From Danxiaibacter sp048498555 (lineage in GTDB: Bacteria > Bacteroidota > Bacteroidia > Chitinophagales > Chitinophagaceae): 64,000 nucleotides of DNA. Positions 1-8,645 of the stretch are shown piece by piece. A program made the translations under genes and the position numbers. Location: assembly GCA_048498555.1 (NCBI GenBank), contig JBEHXT010000001.1, positions 682,001-746,000 of the forward strand, given 5' to 3'. Position 1 is the first letter of the stretch; each line of letters begins with the position of its first letter. The notes beneath the pieces are model-generated. The model worked only from the letters and a program-made list of their open reading frames with translations. It was not told where the DNA came from and did not search any database.

Positions 1-327
1 ATCCAGCCCATACTTGTCAAACACTTCCACAAAAGTGAGGTCCATGTACAGATCGTCGTACAAACCCGGATTGTTTACCATGGTATTTTTCAGGTAACCA
101 TTATACCATTTCAACGGTTGATAATCTCCAATAAAAGTTCCCTGAAAACCAAATTCGTAAGGCCCACCGAAGGTTACACCGATTGTTTGTCCGGCCCAAC
201 CGCCTTTGATTTTATCTTTCAACTGCGCCTTTGTAAAACTGATGTCTTTTGATTGCGCCTGTAACGACGCTGCAAGCAGCCAGCCTATAATTGCAAGGCT
301 ACATTTTTTAAAAGCAGATAGTTTCAT
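1..327 (-). CDS. ADP-ribosylglycohydrolase family protein, secreted (partial, N-terminal 109 residues)
   Basis: Only the first 109 codons are in the window; the gene runs off the left edge. The start is the ATG at 325-327. Residues 1-26 look like a signal peptide (basic start, hydrophobic core LAIIGWLLAASLQA), so the protein is probably periplasmic. The segment KIKGGWAGQTIGVTFGG (about residues 39-54) followed by a DD-containing stretch (YDDLYMDLTF, about 90-99) resembles the start of the ADP-ribosylglycohydrolase fold, whose members use paired Asp residues to hold Mg2+. It lies 17 bp downstream of ribokinase on the same strand, so the two are probably co-transcribed. A nucleoside or ADP-ribose glycohydrolase feeding ribose to the kinase is an inference. 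The family call is fairly safe; the substrate is unknown. Confidence 0.72.
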   Translation of the reverse strand, partial: MKLSAFKKCSLAIIGWLLAASLQAQSKDISFTKAQLKDKIKGGWAGQTIGVTFGGPYEFGFQGTFIGDYQPLKWYNGYLKNTMVNNPGLYDDLYMDLTFVEVFDKYGLD

Positions 328-344
328 TTGACAAGCTTGATTTT

Positions 345-1271
345 TTATTGACTAAAATTTATTTCGTTCCGATAAGGCGCTGATGACTGCGCTCCCAAAC
401 GGGTAACCGATATCGCGGCTGCTTTGCAGGCAAAAACCACGGCATTTTTCACCGTCATACCTTCTGATAAACCAACGGCGAGCGCACCATTAAATACATC
501 GCCGGCTGCAGTCGCGTCTACTGCGATAACTCTCTCCGATGCTATTAGCTCTCCTTTACCCTCACTAAACAAAAAAGCACCTTTTTCGCCCATTGTTATA
601 ATCACGGTTTCTATGCCCTTTTCGCACAGCGCGATAGCTGCTTTCTCTGCGGACAACATATCGTTTACAGCAATTCCTGTTAAGATTTCGGCCTCGGTTT
701 GATTGGGAGTAATTATGGCAATATTGCTTAACAACCCGTCACTTAATCGTACCGCGGGAGCTGGGTTCAAAATAACACTTACGCCTGCGGATGAAGCCAG
801 TTTTGCCACGTGTTCAATTGTAGCAACAGGTGTTTCCAATTGCATTAAAACTATTGCTGCCTGCTGAATCTGCTGTTCAAAACCAATAATATCTTCTTGC
901 AGTAGATGGGCATTTGCACCCGATGCAACGGCAATACAATTTTCACCTTTTTCATCAACCATTATAAGCGCAACACCGGAAGGATGCTGTTCATCCGTGA
1001 GTACACCGGTAACATCAATCCCCTCTGAACGAAACAACTCCCTCGCCTGCTCGCCAAACATATCATTCCCTACTTTGGCAATAAAGGCCACGTTACCCTG
1101 CAACCTTGCCGCAGCAACTGCCTGGTTTGCACCTTTTCCCCCAGCATTCATAAAAAAATTTCCACCAAGTATTGTTTCGCCTGGCAGCGGCAGGTGAGAT
1201 GTTTTGATCACCATATCCGTATTTGAACTTCCAACCACAAAGATTTTTCCGGTAGCAGTTAGTTGCTTCAT
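345..1271 (-). CDS. rbsK: Ribokinase (PfkB family)
   Basis: Phosphorylates ribose to ribose 5-phosphate in the cytoplasm. At 308 residues it has the usual ribokinase length. The N-terminal signature GGKGANQAVAAARL (about residues 44-57) and the C-terminal ATP/anion-hole signature DATAAGDVFNGAL (from about residue 252, catalytic Asp about 258) are both present. I chose the ATG at 1271; an in-frame TTG at 1292 would add seven residues (MIKTIVH) that do not fit the family. It lies between a LacI-type regulator (157 bp upstream) and an ADP-ribosylglycohydrolase-like gene (17 bp downstream), which suggests a ribose salvage unit. Other PfkB sugar kinases are possible but less likely. Confidence 0.92.
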   Translation of the reverse strand: MKQLTATGKIFVVGSSNTDMVIKTSHLPLPGETILGGNFFMNAGGKGANQAVAAARLQGNVAFIAKVGNDMFGEQARELFRSEGIDVTGVLTDEQHPSGVALIMVDEKGENCIAVASGANAHLLQEDIIGFEQQIQQAAIVLMQLETPVATIEHVAKLASSAGVSVILNPAPAVRLSDGLLSNIAIITPNQTEAEILTGIAVNDMLSAEKAAIALCEKGIETVIITMGEKGAFLFSEGKGELIASERVIAVDATAAGDVFNGALAVGLSEGMTVKNAVVFACKAAAISVTRLGAQSSAPYRNEINFSQ

Positions 1272-1390
1272 GTGTACAATCGTTTTGATCAATATTCAGA
1301 AATTGGCAATCAACGCCATTTCCTTAAAAATTATAACCAACTTCTTTTATAAGTATCATCTCAGAATTGAAATTGTAAATAGCTTTTCAC

Positions 1391-1421
1391 ATTTTCAGTT
1401 GTCAACTGTCAATTGCCAACT
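1391..1421. repeat. CAATTG/TGTCAA word array (family C)
   Basis: Short degenerate array of TTGTCAACTGTCAATTGCCAAC type in the gap between the lacI-type gene and rbsK. The same words recur at about 9215-9245, 24990-25056, 58350-58383 and 58503-58527. It ends a few bases before the lacI-type stop codon. Confidence 0.7.
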
Positions 1422-1427
1422 CCCCTT

Positions 1428-2450
1428 TTAAACCCTTGCTACAGAATCGCGGTGAATTATCGTAGGTTCAAGCAAAACCTTTTCCTGTAAAACCTCCTGC
1501 ATATTATTGTTCTTTTCCAATTTGTCAAGTAAGATCCTGATTGAAACTCTTGCGATGTCAGTGACAGGCTGCACAATACTTGTTATAGCCGGAGCCATAT
1601 AATCAAGATAAATCGCGTTATCGAATGTCACCAGTGAAACATCCTTTGGAATAACCAGCCCTTCTTCCCTCATGGCCCTGATTGCACCGAGGGCGATAAC
1701 ATCGCTCAACGCAAAAATGGCTGTGGGCCTATCGCGACGGCGCAACAATTCAAGCGTTTCATTATAACCGTTCTCTTCGCTGAAATTGTTCCCTCCTATA
1801 TAATATGTAGATAACCCATGATCGGCCAATGCCTGTTGATAGCCTTTTGTACGTTGCACGTTGGGCATTACGTGATGAACGCCCTGCAAACAAGCAATAC
1901 GCGTGTGCCCATAATTTATTAAATGGCTGGTAAGATTATAAGCTCCCAGGTAATTATTGGTGGCAACATATGGAATCGAAGCGCTTTCAAAGTAACGGTC
2001 AATACATACCGCAGGCAGGCCATTATTGTGTGCGCTTTCGATATGATCATAACTTGAACCTGAAGGCGTAATAATCAGGCCATCTATTTGCCTGTCTAAG
2101 AGAAGGTCCAGTTCTTCGATTTCAGTCTGCTCGTCTTCGCCGCTATCTGTAAAAATAACGGAGTAGCCTTTTTTTCTGAGTTCATGGTTTACAATGCTGG
2201 CGATGTTTGAAAAAAATGGATTGGCGAGGCTTGGTATAATCAGTCCAATTGAGTTGCTTTTTTGCCGCCGGAGATTTACCGCGGTTTGGTTAGGCCTATA
2301 ATTCAAATCTTTGGCAACAGCTTTAACTACATCTTGGGTGCTTTTACTAATCCTGTATTGGCGGGATAAACCGTTTAACACCCGCGATACGGTGGTTATT
2401 GACACTTGAGAGGCGCGTGAGATATCCTTAATTGTGACAGAATTTTTCAA
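1428..2450 (-). CDS. LacI-family transcriptional regulator
   Basis: DNA-binding regulator of 340 residues. The helix-turn-helix spans about residues 5-26 (TIKDISRASQVSITTVSRVL), followed by the hinge (NYRPNQTAVNLRR) and a periplasmic-binding-protein-like sugar-sensing domain from about residue 60 to the end. The start appears to be a TTG at 2448-2450: no in-frame ATG exists between it and the upstream stop near 2507, and LKNSVTIKDIS aligns with the family N-terminus. It is followed on the same strand by rbsK, so it probably responds to ribose or a related sugar and controls that operon. The ligand is inferred from neighbours only. Confidence 0.9.
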   Translation of the reverse strand: MKNSVTIKDISRASQVSITTVSRVLNGLSRQYRISKSTQDVVKAVAKDLNYRPNQTAVNLRRQKSNSIGLIIPSLANPFFSNIASIVNHELRKKGYSVIFTDSGEDEQTEIEELDLLLDRQIDGLIITPSGSSYDHIESAHNNGLPAVCIDRYFESASIPYVATNNYLGAYNLTSHLINYGHTRIACLQGVHHVMPNVQRTKGYQQALADHGLSTYYIGGNNFSEENGYNETLELLRRRDRPTAIFALSDVIALGAIRAMREEGLVIPKDVSLVTFDNAIYLDYMAPAITSIVQPVTDIARVSIRILLDKLEKNNNMQEVLQEKVLLEPTIIHRDSVARV

Positions 2451-2493
2451 ATGCGCAATCGTTTGTTCGAATCTAACAAAAAAATAAACAACT

Positions 2494-2523
2494 ACTACAT
2501 TATGCTAAAAAATTTAATGTAGT
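2494..2523. promoter_or_regulatory. Inverted repeat upstream of the lacI-type gene (candidate operator)
   Basis: Perfect 9-bp arms ACTACATTA (2494-2502) and TAATGTAGT (2515-2523) with a 12-nt centre, 44-73 nt upstream of the regulator's start. The place fits an autoregulatory operator, but a 12-nt centre is longer than classic LacI-type sites, so a simple hairpin is also possible. The rest of the 2451-2813 gap shows only the topA promoter candidate. Confidence 0.35.
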
Positions 2524-2666
2524 CTACCGAAAAAATCGACTTAAGGCATTAATTTTTATCTTCTTCCCCGTTATTATTTAAATTAATCTGTTGAAGTTTT
2601 CCTTTGCTGGACTGCATTCTGCCACTTGGCAGCAGACATTGTCGAAACGTCGGTTTTTCAGGTTTT

Positions 2667-2697
2667 TTTTGGATTTAATCCGATTAATTTAATATTG
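2667..2697 (+). promoter_or_regulatory. Candidate topA promoter
   Basis: TTTTG at 2667-2671 and TAATATTG at 2690-2697 (one mismatch to the Bacteroidota -7 box TAnnTTTG) with an 18-bp spacer. This would leave a leader of about 110 nt before topA. Confidence 0.4.
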
Positions 2698-2813
2698 CAT
2701 TAGTTAGCCTGCGAAAATTAAGCGGCGAAAAACAGTGTTTTAATCGGTTAAAAATGTTTCAGGGCTAACGACAATTCAACCAAAATAATAACAACAACAG
2801 ACAATAAAACTGA

Positions 2814-5408
2814 ATGGCTAAGAATTTACTTATAGTGGAGTCGCCTGCAAAAGCAAAGACCATCGAAAAAATCCTTGGCAAAGATTTCGAGGTTAAAAGC
2901 TGCTATGGGCATATTCGTGATCTTGAGAAGGATGAGATGGGCATTGATATTAAGAACAATTACCAACCGCGCTATATTGTACCAGACGAGAAAGAAAAAG
3001 TGGTGAGGGATTTGAAGCAGCTTGCAAAAAAAACGGATGAAGTTTGGTTGGCAACGGATGAGGACCGCGAAGGGGAAGCCATAAGCTGGCATTTGTGCGA
3101 AGTGTTGGGCCTTGACCCCACTACAACCAAACGAATTGTGTTTCATGAAATTACTAAACCGGCCATCAAAAAGGCCGTGGATACACCGCGTACACTCGAT
3201 ATGAACCTGGTGAACGCCCAGCAGGCAAGACGTGTGCTGGACAGGATTGTGGGCTTTGAACTGAGCCCGGTTTTATGGCGCAAAATGAGCATGCGCAATT
3301 CACTGAGTGCTGGCCGTGTGCAAAGCGTTGCGGTAAGGCTTATTGCAGAAAGGGAAAGAGAAATCAACGCATTTTCAACCACCAGCAGCTTCAGGGTTGA
3401 AGCATTTTTTACTGCACCGGACCTGAACAACAGAAATGTAACTTTTAAGGCTGAAGGCTCCAGGCAAAACACGGCGCAGGATGCGGAAAAGTTTCTGAAT
3501 AGCTGCATTGGTGCTACTTATAAGGTAAAGGATATTCAGGTAAAACCGGCACGTAAATCACCCGCGGCACCATTTACCACGTCAACCCTTCAACAGGAAG
3601 CCAGCCGTAAACTTGGTTATGGTGTTAGTAAAACAATGCTGCTGGCGCAAAAGCTGTACGAGAGCGGTTATATTACCTACATGCGTACTGACAGCGTTAA
3701 CCTGAGCGATACGGCCATTCACGATATTAAGGGGCAGATCTCGAAACAGTATGGCGACAAATATATCCAGGTAAGAAAATACAAGAATAAAAACGAGAGT
3801 GCACAGGAAGCGCACGAAGCTATTCGCCCTACTTACATGGAGAACACTTCGGTGGATGACTATGATGCGCGCCGTTTATACGAACTGATCTGGAAACGTA
3901 CTATCGCTTCTCAAATGGCTGATGCGGAATTGGAGAAGACGATTGCCAAAATTGACGTTTCATCTAATCATGCGGAATTAACTGCTCAGGGTGAAGTACT
4001 GAAGTTCGACGGCTTTTTAAAGGCATATATGGAAGATCGCGATGAAGAAGATATGTCCGACGATGAGGCTTCTGACAGTGTACTTCCTCCACTTACTGCC
4101 GGCCAGCAACTGGCGATGAAGGAGATGAAAGCAACTGAACGCTTTACAAGGCCCGCACCACGATATACGGAAGCTTCCCTGGTTAAGAAATTGGAAGAGC
4201 TGGGTATTGGGCGCCCTTCAACTTACGCTCCTACAATTACTACCATATTAAAAAGAGGATACGTTGAAAAGCGTGATAAGGAAGGTGTAAAAAGAGACTT
4301 CCGTGTTTTGACGTTGCATAAAGATGCTGTTACTAAACATACAGAGCACGAAAATACCGGCGCAGAAAAAGCCAAGTTGTTTCCTACGGATCTTGGACTG
4401 GTTGTTACAGACTTTTTAAACCAGTACTTTGATAACGTAATGGACTATGGCTTTACTGCACGCATTGAAGGCGAGTTTGATGAAATTGCAGATGGCAAAA
4501 AAGACTGGCGCAAAATGGTAGATAGCTTCTATCATCCATTTAAACAGGATATTGAACATACGCTGGAAAATGCAGAAAGGATTAAGGGTGAAAGAGAACT
4601 GGGCCTGGATCCCACAAGCGGAAAAAAGGTTGTTGCACGTATGGGTCGCTTTGGACCGATGGTTCAGATCGGCGATGCCAACGATGAAGAAAAACCTCGT
4701 TTTGCAAGATTAAAAAATAACCAAAGCATAGAGACCATTTCATATGATGAAGCAATGGATCTCTTTAAGCTTCCTCGTACCATTGGTGAATACGAAGGGC
4801 AGGAAGTTGCTGTTAACGTTGGCCGCTTTGGGCCTTACATTAAATTAGGCGAATCGTTTATTTCTATTCCCAAAACTGAGGACCTGTATGAAATGGATCT
4901 GAACAGGGCGATAGAACTTATTGCGGATAAACAAAAAGCTGACGCGCCAATTGGATTTTATGAGGAGAAACCGGTAACAAAAGGAAAAGGAAGATTCGGG
5001 CCGTTTATTAAATGGAACGACATTTATATTAATGTACCGCGCGCTTACAACTTTGATGCTTTATCAGAGAACGACATCAAAGAATTAATAGAGAAGAAAA
5101 TGGATAAAGAGGCCAACCGTTATATACAACAATGGCCCGCGGAAAAGATCTCTATTGAGAATGGCCGGTGGGGTGCCTTCATTCGTTTCAATAAGAAGAT
5201 GCTGAAGCTTGGTAAAAATCCTGCCGGTGGTAAATACACTCCTGAGGAATTATCAGCCATCAGCCTGGATGATGTAAAGAAAATGATCGTTGAACAAGTA
5301 CCTAATGCTTTTGCTGCTAAAACAAAGGCAGCAACCAAAAAGGCACCAGCAAAGAAAGCAGCCCCTAAAAAGGCGGCAGCAAAGAAAGCGGCGACGAAGA
5401 AAAAGTAG
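2814..5408 (+). CDS. topA: DNA topoisomerase I (type IA)
   Basis: Relaxes negative supercoils by transient single-strand cleavage. The protein has 864 residues. The N-terminal Toprim domain begins NLLIVESPAKAKTIEK with the catalytic Glu at residue 9, and EDREGEAISWH follows. The active-site Tyr is residue 289 in ITYMRTDS. The C-terminal part carries four GR(F/W)G repeats near residues 610, 670, 725 and 784 (topoisomerase C-terminal repeat type) instead of Cys4 zinc fingers; no Cys pairs are visible. The last 30 residues or so are a Lys/Ala-rich tail, common in Bacteroidota and probably binding DNA. A hairpin terminator follows at 5434-5483. Confidence 0.97.
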   Translation: MAKNLLIVESPAKAKTIEKILGKDFEVKSCYGHIRDLEKDEMGIDIKNNYQPRYIVPDEKEKVVRDLKQLAKKTDEVWLATDEDREGEAISWHLCEVLGLDPTTTKRIVFHEITKPAIKKAVDTPRTLDMNLVNAQQARRVLDRIVGFELSPVLWRKMSMRNSLSAGRVQSVAVRLIAEREREINAFSTTSSFRVEAFFTAPDLNNRNVTFKAEGSRQNTAQDAEKFLNSCIGATYKVKDIQVKPARKSPAAPFTTSTLQQEASRKLGYGVSKTMLLAQKLYESGYITYMRTDSVNLSDTAIHDIKGQISKQYGDKYIQVRKYKNKNESAQEAHEAIRPTYMENTSVDDYDARRLYELIWKRTIASQMADAELEKTIAKIDVSSNHAELTAQGEVLKFDGFLKAYMEDRDEEDMSDDEASDSVLPPLTAGQQLAMKEMKATERFTRPAPRYTEASLVKKLEELGIGRPSTYAPTITTILKRGYVEKRDKEGVKRDFRVLTLHKDAVTKHTEHENTGAEKAKLFPTDLGLVVTDFLNQYFDNVMDYGFTARIEGEFDEIADGKKDWRKMVDSFYHPFKQDIEHTLENAERIKGERELGLDPTSGKKVVARMGRFGPMVQIGDANDEEKPRFARLKNNQSIETISYDEAMDLFKLPRTIGEYEGQEVAVNVGRFGPYIKLGESFISIPKTEDLYEMDLNRAIELIADKQKADAPIGFYEEKPVTKGKGRFGPFIKWNDIYINVPRAYNFDALSENDIKELIEKKMDKEANRYIQQWPAEKISIENGRWGAFIRFNKKMLKLGKNPAGGKYTPEELSAISLDDVKKMIVEQVPNAFAAKTKAATKKAPAKKAAPKKAAAKKAATKKK

Positions 5409-5411
5409 AGA

Positions 5412-5621
5412 AAAAGCTTAAAGCCTAAAGCGCAAAGCCCAAAGCTGGAGAGATTAACAATCTTCGTGGCTTCGGGCTTTTTTATGTTTCAATCTTTTTA
5501 CTGAAATTTTAATCTTCAGGTAATTTTTGTCTCATCTCAGTGTTATTAAAATTGTGAATAAATATGTTTTAGAAAATTACTGTCCTAAAGCTTTCCGCTT
5601 TAGGCTCTAAGCTTTAAGCTT
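5412..5621. repeat. Facing AAGCTTAAAGC word arrays (family A) around a 140-nt core
   Basis: AAAGCTTAAAGCCTAAAGC words at 5412-5446 face the reverse complement (GCTTTAGGCTCTAAGCTTTAAGC) at 5584-5621. The family recurs at 36901-37070, 46247-46280, 47102-47132 and 50919-50945. This array fills most of the gap between topA and the next gene. Confidence 0.75.
5434..5483 (+). terminator. topA terminator built partly from family A repeat
   Basis: AAAGCCCAAAGC (5434-5445) pairs with GCTTCGGGCTTT (5469-5480), 11 of 12 positions, and a run of T follows to 5483. The left arm is itself a family A word. The loop of 23 nt is long. Confidence 0.6.
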
Positions 5622-5715
5622 TGCTCCCTACTAATCCACACATACTGAATAACTAACACTATGAATTTCAAAAAAAATATATTTAGTTTGTATTTGAAAT
5701 TAGTCCCCAACTTAA

Positions 5716-6588
5716 ATGCAAGAAAACAAGGAAATATCAGCTCTGTTTACTTTAATTGATGACCCTGACGAAAATATTTTTACTTCGGTGTCGGACAGGA
5801 TCGTCAACTATGGACGGGGCATAATTCCTAACCTGGAGAATTTATGGGAAAACTCTCCTTGTGAAGAAGTTCAGGAACGAATTGAACTGATCATTCACAG
5901 GTTGCATTATTCTGACCTGCTGCATGACCTGAGAGAGTGGCGCGATAGCGCCTATCACGATCTTCTGTTTGGCGCATTGCTTGTAGCAAAATTTCAATAC
6001 CCCGACCTGCAGACAACACCTGTTATTTTGGAGATTGAGAAAATGCGCCGCAACGTATGGCTTGAGCTAAACAGTTTTCTTACCCCACTTGAACACGCGA
6101 ATGTCATTTCCAGCATAGTCTACAACTATTATAATCTTAAGGGAGTGGAACGTTCTTACGCCAATCCCGATGATTATTTTCTACATAAGGTTGTCCAGAG
6201 CAAAAAAGGCAATTCAGTATCAAACGGCATTTTGTACCTGATACTGGCTGACCTCCTGGATATTCCCGTTAAAGCCATCAATATTCCCCGCCAATTTGTG
6301 CTGGCTTTTTTCAACAGCGACTACGACCCGGCTATACACAAAGGGAACCCCAAACACTATATCCAGTTTTATGTAGATGCCACCAATGGCCAGGCCTTTA
6401 CACAAAAAGATGTTGAGAATTATTTAGGCCGCAACGAGTTTGAATCGTATCCCTATTATTTTAAGCCGATGAATAACCTGCAGATCATTCAAATGCTTAT
6501 CCAGGAACTGATCAACTGCTTTAACGCTCCTCATGTTAAGTATAAAAAGCAAGAACTCAAGGATCTTTGCGAACTGTTAGAGCATTAA
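5716..6588 (+). CDS. SirB1-like transglutaminase-superfamily protein
   Basis: A 290-residue soluble protein without signal peptide or membrane segments. The central part (YNYYNLKG, about residues 136-143, then GNSVSNGILYLILADLLDIP, about 166-185, and INIPRQFVLAFF) matches the transglutaminase-like core of the SirB1 N-terminal family. In that family the usual catalytic Cys-His-Asp set is often not kept, and here Ser replaces Cys at the helix start, so it may not be an enzyme. The biochemical role is unknown. It sits alone between topA and dps, with repeat arrays upstream. Confidence 0.75.
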   Translation: MQENKEISALFTLIDDPDENIFTSVSDRIVNYGRGIIPNLENLWENSPCEEVQERIELIIHRLHYSDLLHDLREWRDSAYHDLLFGALLVAKFQYPDLQTTPVILEIEKMRRNVWLELNSFLTPLEHANVISSIVYNYYNLKGVERSYANPDDYFLHKVVQSKKGNSVSNGILYLILADLLDIPVKAINIPRQFVLAFFNSDYDPAIHKGNPKHYIQFYVDATNGQAFTQKDVENYLGRNEFESYPYYFKPMNNLQIIQMLIQELINCFNAPHVKYKKQELKDLCELLEH

Positions 6589-6775
6589 TCTCTCTACTTT
6601 ATACTCCAGCAACACCGCACCAAATCAAAATTCTACCTCACATTTTTAACTTGCCTGTTTCGTTGTGGGATTATCTTTTCTCATAAATACATGCAGAAAT
6701 TCGATAATTTTTTGGTCTGTCGTTTGTATTACCTTTATACAATACTCGCTCTCCAATTAACCTAAATTTTTCTTT

Positions 6776-7336
6776 ATGAAACAAACTACAGACAAAAAGA
6801 AAGCTCCCAAGGTTGATGTAAAAGTTCAGGCAGCACAGGGAAATGGCCACGCAAAACATGAGGCAATTAAGGCTAACCTTGGATTATCAGACAAGAATGT
6901 AAGAGAAATTGTTAACAGGCTTTCTGTATTGCTGGCTGACGAACACATCCTTTATACAAAGACAAGGAATTACCATTGGAATGTAGAAGGTGACAACTTT
7001 ATGGAAATGCATAAATTCTATGAAAGCCTTTACGAAAAACAAGCCGACCTGATTGATGAAGTTGCAGAAAAGATCAGAGCACTTGGGCACTATGCACAGG
7101 GGCGTTTAAAAGACTACCTGGCAAACTGCAACCTGGAAGAACAGGAATACACCAACGATCAACGTACTCAGTTGAAAAACCTGTTGGACGACCACGAAAC
7201 CATTGTGCGTTACCTTAGAAAAGACGTGCGTGATTTTGATGAAAAATATGAAGATACCGGTACCAGCGATTTCGTAAACAGGGTGCTTCAGGAACACGAA
7301 ACATGGGCTTGGTTCATCAGAAGCTACCTCAGGTAA
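6776..7336 (+). CDS. dps: Dps-like DNA-binding ferritin
   Basis: Oxidises and stores iron with peroxide and protects DNA in stress. The ferroxidase ligands are placed as in the family: His67 in YHWNVEG, His79 in MEMHKFY, Asp94 and Glu98 in LIDEVAEKI, with the normal spacings of 12 and 27 residues. The length is 186, longer than typical Dps (about 150-165) because of a Lys-rich N-terminal extension of about 38 residues, which may bind DNA. It has its own strong terminator at 7402-7442 and converges on osmC, another oxidative-stress gene. Confidence 0.95.
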   Translation: MKQTTDKKKAPKVDVKVQAAQGNGHAKHEAIKANLGLSDKNVREIVNRLSVLLADEHILYTKTRNYHWNVEGDNFMEMHKFYESLYEKQADLIDEVAEKIRALGHYAQGRLKDYLANCNLEEQEYTNDQRTQLKNLLDDHETIVRYLRKDVRDFDEKYEDTGTSDFVNRVLQEHETWAWFIRSYLR

Positions 7337-7338
7337 GT

Positions 7339-7370
7339 GATACGTTATAAGTTTTACGTTATACGTTAAA
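7339..7370. repeat. TACGTT/AACGTA word array (family E)
   Basis: Words of TACGTTATAAGTTTTACGTT type start 2 bp after the dps stop codon. The same family is at 25635-25672, 32726-32760, 34519-34555, 36858-37070 and 60681-60752. Confidence 0.7.
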
Positions 7371-7401
7371 TCAACCGGGAGGAGTGAACCTCACAGATAC
7401 C

Positions 7402-7442
7402 AAAAAAACAGGCCGCTTAACATTTAAGCGGCCTGTTTTTTT
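7402..7442. terminator. Bidirectional terminator between dps and osmC
   Basis: Perfect stem: A-run plus ACAGGCCGCTTAA (to 7420), loop CAT (7421-7423), then TTAAGCGGCCTGT and a T-run. It has A- and T-runs on both sides and so can serve both convergent genes. Confidence 0.93.
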
Positions 7443-7482
7443 AACAAAAGATCATTCACGGTGAAAAACGTACAACGTTCAA

Positions 7483-7896
7483 CTAGCTTTCCAACGTTGC
7501 TTCCGTAGTTATCTTCGTATTTAACGCTTTGCTGATTGGGCAGTTTGCTTCAGCATCTTTTACGCTTTCATCAAATTTTTCTTTGCTGATGCCTGGCACT
7601 TTTGCTTTTAATACAAGATGAGATTCAGTGATTGTGCCGTCCTCAAGGCTCACGTGAGCAGTCGTTTCCAAAGAATCAGGCGTGAAACCTGCAGCGCCCA
7701 GCACAAAACTTAGTTTCATAGTAAAACAACCTGCGTGTGCTGCTGCTATCAATTCCTCCGGATTAGTGCCTATACCTTCTGCAAACCTTGAATTAAAAGA
7801 ATATTGCGTTTTATCTAACACACTGCTCTGAGTGGTCAGATTACCGCTACCTTCTTTGCCTGAGCCGTTCCAAACGGCAGTTGCATGTCGTTTCAT
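7483..7896 (-). CDS. osmC: OsmC/Ohr-family peroxiredoxin
   Basis: Thiol peroxidase that reduces organic hydroperoxides in the cytoplasm. The protein has 137 residues, the normal length. Both active-site cysteines are present: Cys57 in AAHAGCFTM and Cys119 in EANCPIS. The N-terminus (RHATAVWNGSGKEG) is of OsmC rather than Ohr type. It converges on dps and shares its bidirectional terminator; it diverges from csaA. Confidence 0.92.
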   Translation of the reverse strand: MKRHATAVWNGSGKEGSGNLTTQSSVLDKTQYSFNSRFAEGIGTNPEELIAAAHAGCFTMKLSFVLGAAGFTPDSLETTAHVSLEDGTITESHLVLKAKVPGISKEKFDESVKDAEANCPISKALNTKITTEATLES

Positions 7897-7978
7897 AAGT
7901 GCTATTTTTTGATTTTGTAAGATTATATTTGAAAAAGAGAATTGAAATTGGCAATAAAATCTGACAAAAGAAAATTAA

Positions 7979-8320
7979 ATGGAAAAGAATTTGATCGAGT
8001 GGGCCGACTTTGAAAAGATTGATATTCGTTGTGGAACTGTTATTGAAGTAAATGATTTTCCTAAAGCAAAGCGCCCTGCTTACCAACTCAAGGTTGACTT
8101 TGGCCCACTGGGCATTAAGCATTCTTCTGCTCAGGTTACCGATCATTATAGCAAAGAGGAGATTATTGGCAGGCAGGTGATAGCCATTGTAAACTTCCCC
8201 GTAAAACAAATAGCAAATTTTTTCAGTGAATGCCTTGTCCTTGGCGTGTATGATGAAAATAATAAGGTAATTTTATTAGGAACCGAAAGGCAGGTGAAGA
8301 ATGGACAGAAGATCGGATAG
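7979..8320 (+). CDS. csaA: tRNA-binding protein of the CsaA type
   Basis: Small OB-fold tRNA-binding domain protein, 113 residues, the usual CsaA length. The stretch FEKIDIRCGTVIEVNDFPKA and the later FPVKQIANFFSECLVLG match the family. In other bacteria CsaA has been described as a chaperone-like export factor and binds tRNA; the role here is not shown by the sequence. Its stop codon is followed directly by a 320-bp word array. Confidence 0.9.
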   Translation: MEKNLIEWADFEKIDIRCGTVIEVNDFPKAKRPAYQLKVDFGPLGIKHSSAQVTDHYSKEEIIGRQVIAIVNFPVKQIANFFSECLVLGVYDENNKVILLGTERQVKNGQKIG

Positions 8321-8640
8321 TGTACAGTGTACGATGTCAGATGTACGGTGTACGATGTGAAGCGATGTAAGATGTTTTTAAGTATGAATTACGAAGTACG
8401 TTGGGTGAATCAGGTTCAGTTTTATGTAAGATGTCAGATGTACGGTGTACGATGTGAAGTGATGTAAGATGTTTTTTCAGTACGAATTACAAGGTACGAA
8501 GTACGTTGGGTGAAACAGGTTCAGTTTTATGTAAGAAGTCAGATGTACGGTGTACGATGTGAAGTGATGTTGGATATTAGATGTCTGATGTATTCCCTGA
8601 CACCTGATACCTACCTCATGCCTAACACCTGCTTGCTAAT
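8316..8640. repeat. Mixed word array (families B, F, D, G) with higher-order tandem units
   Basis: The gap between csaA and ogt is almost wholly made of GTACGATGT, GTACGAAGTACG, AGCTAAT and CACCTGATACC words. A longer unit starting GTCAGATGTACGGTGTACG occurs at 8336, 8433 and 8538, giving spacings of 97 and 105 bp. No coding potential beyond translated repeats is seen. Confidence 0.85.
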
Positions 8641-8645
8641 AGCTA

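Noticed and set aside
2464..2474. GTTCGAATC, resembling a tRNA T-loop
   Set aside because: No acceptor, D or anticodon stems can be formed around it on either strand.
8316..8640. CRISPR-like array
   Set aside because: Repeats are degenerate, differ in period (97 and 105 bp), and there are no unique equal-length spacers. The same holds for 36858-37070 and 54597-54735. No cas genes are present.
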